Shown here: in pieces, positions 61,257 to 64,000 of the stretch
Layout of the letters: each line of letters opens with the position of its first letter
Numbering within the stretch: position 1 is the first letter of the stretch
Source: Clostridium_AF sediminicola
GTDB lineage: Bacteria; Bacillota; Clostridia; Clostridiales; Clostridiaceae
Assembly: GCF_050402865.1 (NCBI RefSeq)
Contig: NZ_BAABMF010000023.1
Span: forward strand, 1-64,000
DNA length: 64,000 nt
Direction of reading: 5' to 3'
Translations under genes and position numbers: made by a program
The notes under the pieces: model-generated
What the model saw: only the letters and a program-made list of their open reading frames with translations
Told to the model about the DNA's origin: nothing
The model's database searches: none

Positions 61257-62531
61257 ATGGATAAAAAAGTGAGTTTTTTCGAAAAGTATAATTGGTTAAT
61301 GATTGTCACACTATTATCATTTGGTACTTATGCTATGTATGGTCTACCATATATGAAGTCAGTATTTTACGACCCAATGAGATTAGCACTTAATCTTACA
61401 CATGAACAATATGGTAATGTAATTGGTTTATACGGAAAAATTGCTCTAATAATGTACTTTCCAGGGGGTTGGCTAGCAGATAAATTTGATGCAAGAAAAC
61501 TTATGTTATTCTCATATGTTGCTTCCGGTGCATTAGGTCTTTACCTATCAACATATCCAAGCTATGCAGGTGTACAATTTACTTTTATTGCTTGGGGTGT
61601 AACAACAATTCTTACATTCTGGGCAGCACAAGTTAAAGTTATTCGTTCACTTGGTGATGATGATATGCAAGGTAAAATCTTCGGTATAGGTAATGGTATT
61701 GAAGGTATTTCTGGTATGATTATTTCTTTTATCGCTCTTGCAATCTTCAATATGGTTGCAGTTAAAGAACTTGGTCTAAGATTTGTTCTTATTTTCCAAT
61801 CAATCTTAACAATTCTTATAGGATTCATAACATATTATACTTTAAGAAATATAAAATTTAAAGATAATCAAGATGAAAAATATACATTTGAAGACTTCAT
61901 TAAAGTTTTAAAAATGCCTGAAGTTTGGTTAATTGGTATTATTATATTCTGTTACTACACAGTATTTTCTTCACTTTCATATATTAGCCCATATCTTGAA
62001 ACTGAGTTCATGCTTTCTGCTGCTGCAGTTGGTACAGTTTCAGTACTAAGACAAACTGGTACAAAAATGCTTGGTGGTCCAATTTTCGGTTCATTAGCTG
62101 ACAAATTTGGTTCTCCTTCTAAAATGATTATAGTAGGATTTATTCTAACAGTTGCTTGCGTAGGTGGCTTTAAGGTTCTTCCAGTTAATTCATCATACTC
62201 GATGGTTGCAGTAATTCTAATGCTAGTACTAGCTTTTGCATTATTCGGCTTAACAGGTATCGGCTATGCAACGATTTCTGAAACTAGCATTCCACTAAAG
62301 TATACAGGAGCAGCAGTCGGTGCAATTTCTCTTATTGGTTATGTACCTGATGCATTCTACTACAATATTGCTGGTAACTGGCTAGACACTTATGGAAGTG
62401 CAGGCTATAAATACATTTTTACTCTTTCTTTTGTCGTAGCTATAATAGGCTTAACAGTAGGTTATATATTGTTTAAAAGAACTGCAACCGTTAGAGCTAA
62501 AAAACATCTGGAATCTGAAATATCAGCTTAA
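61257..62531 (+). CDS. MFS transporter
   Basis: 424 residues, about 12 membrane segments. MFS loop motif 2-3 is seen as GGWLADKFDARKLM, and a second copy GSLADKFGSPSKMI in the other half. The protein is rich in Gly-Tyr pairs in the helices, as in OFA/NarK-like carriers. It follows the PLP enzyme by 21 bases with TTAGGAGG as SD, so it most likely imports that enzyme's amino acid or exports its product. Confidence 0.9.
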   Translation: MDKKVSFFEKYNWLMIVTLLSFGTYAMYGLPYMKSVFYDPMRLALNLTHEQYGNVIGLYGKIALIMYFPGGWLADKFDARKLMLFSYVASGALGLYLSTYPSYAGVQFTFIAWGVTTILTFWAAQVKVIRSLGDDDMQGKIFGIGNGIEGISGMIISFIALAIFNMVAVKELGLRFVLIFQSILTILIGFITYYTLRNIKFKDNQDEKYTFEDFIKVLKMPEVWLIGIIIFCYYTVFSSLSYISPYLETEFMLSAAAVGTVSVLRQTGTKMLGGPIFGSLADKFGSPSKMIIVGFILTVACVGGFKVLPVNSSYSMVAVILMLVLAFALFGLTGIGYATISETSIPLKYTGAAVGAISLIGYVPDAFYYNIAGNWLDTYGSAGYKYIFTLSFVVAIIGLTVGYILFKRTATVRAKKHLESEISA

Positions 62532-62555
62532 TAAAATTCTATAAAAATAAATAAT

Positions 62556-62594
62556 ATACAACCTGCTAAATACTTATATTTAGTAGGTTGTATG
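62556..62594 (+). terminator. Terminator of the lyase/MFS unit
   Basis: ATACAACCTGCTAAATA/TATTTAGTAGGTTGTAT, a 17-bp stem, 25 bases after the MFS stop. It separates the unit from the symporter gene. Confidence 0.8.
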
Positions 62595-62699
62595 TGTGCA
62601 TATTAATAAAACGATAGGTACTTTTAAAATATTTAAATTTGATATAAAATTAATACTACTAATAGTCTAAAATATGAACTATATTAATAGGAGGTCATA

Positions 62700-64000
62700 A
62701 TGGAATTATTAAATATCATTGGAGTATTATCAGTATTTCTAATTACAGGTTATATTGGATATAAGTCATCTAAATCTATAAAATCTATAGATGATTTCAC
62801 ACTTGGCGGTAGAAGTATCGGTAAGATAAAAGCTGGTTTTAGTATGGCTGCAACAGAATTTGGTGGAAGTAGTTTTTTGGGCGCTATGGCTTTTTGCTAT
62901 ACTGTTGGAATTTCAGGAGTATGGTGGGATTGGTGTGCCATTCCAGCATTCCTTTTGCTAGGAATTTTTTTCGTTAAAAAAATAAAATCACCCAAAATGG
63001 TAACCATTACAGATTTTTTTGAACAAAGATACGATAAAAAAACTAAGTATCTATGTTCTTTTTTGCATATATTAGCTACTGTAGCACAAATTGCTGCACA
63101 GTTCACAATAGGTGCAGTTGCATTAAACGGTATAATAGGAGTGCCTATCAACATTGGATTATTTTTAACTTTCACCTTTGTAGTTTTATACACAATTAGT
63201 GGTGGATTTATAGCTGTTGTAAATACAGATGTTGTTCAATTTATTTTTTTGATATGCTCTATTCTAATTTCTGTTCCTATAGCTATAATTTCCTCAGGTG
63301 GCTTTCAAAATATCATGTTATCATTACCAGAAAATCTGTTAAAATTTGACCAAGTTTCATTTTTGACTGTGGTGTCTTGGATGCTCTTCAGTTTATTTTC
63401 TTACGCTACAAGCCAACACTATATCCAACGAATATTTGCTTCAAAAGATGTAAGTACTGCAAGATTCTCTTTTATTTTCACTGGAATTATGTATTTTTTT
63501 TATGGACTAGCTGTTGCAATAATCGGAATTTGTATTGTAGTATTAATGCCTAATCTTAATAATCCTAATTTAGGATATGCTTTATTTGTTAAAAATTATC
63601 TACCTGTTGGGATAGCTGGACTTGCCTTAGGTGGTATATTTGCAGCTTCCATGTCAACTGCTGATTCTATGATTCTAGCTGCATCTACACTATTTGTTAA
63701 TGACATATACATGCCCTATATAGAAAAGAAAAATGCCAATTTAGAACAAGCACATAAAATAAAAATGACAAGAATTATCACTATTCTTATATCAATCGGT
63801 GGTGTTGTAATATCTTTTTTATCAGATAACTTAATAGATATAGCTTACTTAGGGGGTTTATTTTATTCAACTGCAGTATTTATGCCTTTAATAATAGGTC
63901 TTTATTGGAAAAATGCTACTACTAAAGGAGCATTTTATTCCATCATAATAACAGTTTTAGTGGGACTGTTTTCTGATTTCTTCCTAGCTGGTAAAGTTAG
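62700..64000 (+). CDS. Sodium:solute symporter (SSS family), cut by the window end
   Basis: At least 433 residues, beginning MELLNIIGVLSVFLITGYIG from the ATG at 62700 behind TAGGAGG. Family signs: DDFTLGGRSIGKIKAGFSMAATEFGGSSFLG in the first helices, SGGFIAVVNTDVVQFI, and GLALGGIFAASMSTADSMILAASTL, which holds the sodium-site Ser/Thr. The usual length is 450-500, so little is missing. The substrate cannot be told; proximity to the PLP enzyme and MFS genes may be by chance, as a terminator lies between. Confidence 0.9.
   Translation, partial: MELLNIIGVLSVFLITGYIGYKSSKSIKSIDDFTLGGRSIGKIKAGFSMAATEFGGSSFLGAMAFCYTVGISGVWWDWCAIPAFLLLGIFFVKKIKSPKMVTITDFFEQRYDKKTKYLCSFLHILATVAQIAAQFTIGAVALNGIIGVPINIGLFLTFTFVVLYTISGGFIAVVNTDVVQFIFLICSILISVPIAIISSGGFQNIMLSLPENLLKFDQVSFLTVVSWMLFSLFSYATSQHYIQRIFASKDVSTARFSFIFTGIMYFFYGLAVAIIGICIVVLMPNLNNPNLGYALFVKNYLPVGIAGLALGGIFAASMSTADSMILAASTLFVNDIYMPYIEKKNANLEQAHKIKMTRIITILISIGGVVISFLSDNLIDIAYLGGLFYSTAVFMPLIIGLYWKNATTKGAFYSIIITVLVGLFSDFFLAGKV

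Overview
The window is AT-rich, with clostridial Shine-Dalgarno sites (AGGAGG) and a complete butyryl-CoA synthesis set. This points to a butyrate-forming, anaerobic Clostridium sensu stricto or close relative; I cannot name the species. The left edge is the 5' end of a 16S rRNA gene read leftwards.

Layout. 1-2.7 kb: rrn promoter, a MITE-like repeat, a methyltransferase, and a decayed patch (amidase fused to a TetR remnant, hydrolase with an amber stop). 2.9-14.9 kb: butyrate cluster on the minus strand, in transcription order crt, hbd, a MaoC hydratase, bcd, etfB, etfA, a sigma-54 enhancer-binding protein, thl, a CoA-transferase and a GntP permease. Near-consensus -24/-12 promoters precede crt, thl and the CoA-transferase. 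15.5-19.2 kb: Fe3+-type ABC transporter. 19.3-27.5 kb: DUF2971 protein, an ECF sigma cluster, membrane proteins and a GntR/ABC operon. 27.5-31.4 kb: second Fe3+-type ABC transporter behind a Fur box. 31.6-41.9 kb: the most interesting region. 42.3-47.9 kb: DegV, truncated 2-hydroxyacyl-CoA dehydratase and activase genes, BlaI/BlaR1. 48.2-52.3 kb: two secreted surface proteins. 52.5-59.9 kb: regulators, an ECF sigma/DUF4179 pair, a nitroreductase and more gene remnants. 59.1-64 kb: MerR regulator, an unusual PLP lyase, an MFS carrier and a sodium-solute symporter cut by the window edge.

Candidate new system (31.6-41.9 kb). Three minus-strand units each carry a -24/-12 promoter and an upstream AGTGTATTA motif: PTS IIB-IIC-M20 dipeptidase; aspartase; and cytoplasmic glycosylasparaginase-CutC-malic enzyme-PTS IIA. 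They surround a short LevR-type sigma-54 activator. I infer a route in which a lactose/chitobiose-type PTS imports a glycosylated asparagine such as GlcNAc-Asn, the Ntn hydrolase releases aspartate, and aspartase and malic enzyme carry the carbon on through fumarate and malate. Family assignments and promoter motifs are read from the sequence; the substrate is inference.

A second theme is small-scale decay. Two apparent deletion junctions fuse neighbouring genes (amidase/TetR and dehydratase/activase), and several fragments or in-frame stops are visible. Two families of small structured intergenic repeats are present, one with compensatory changes in its stem.
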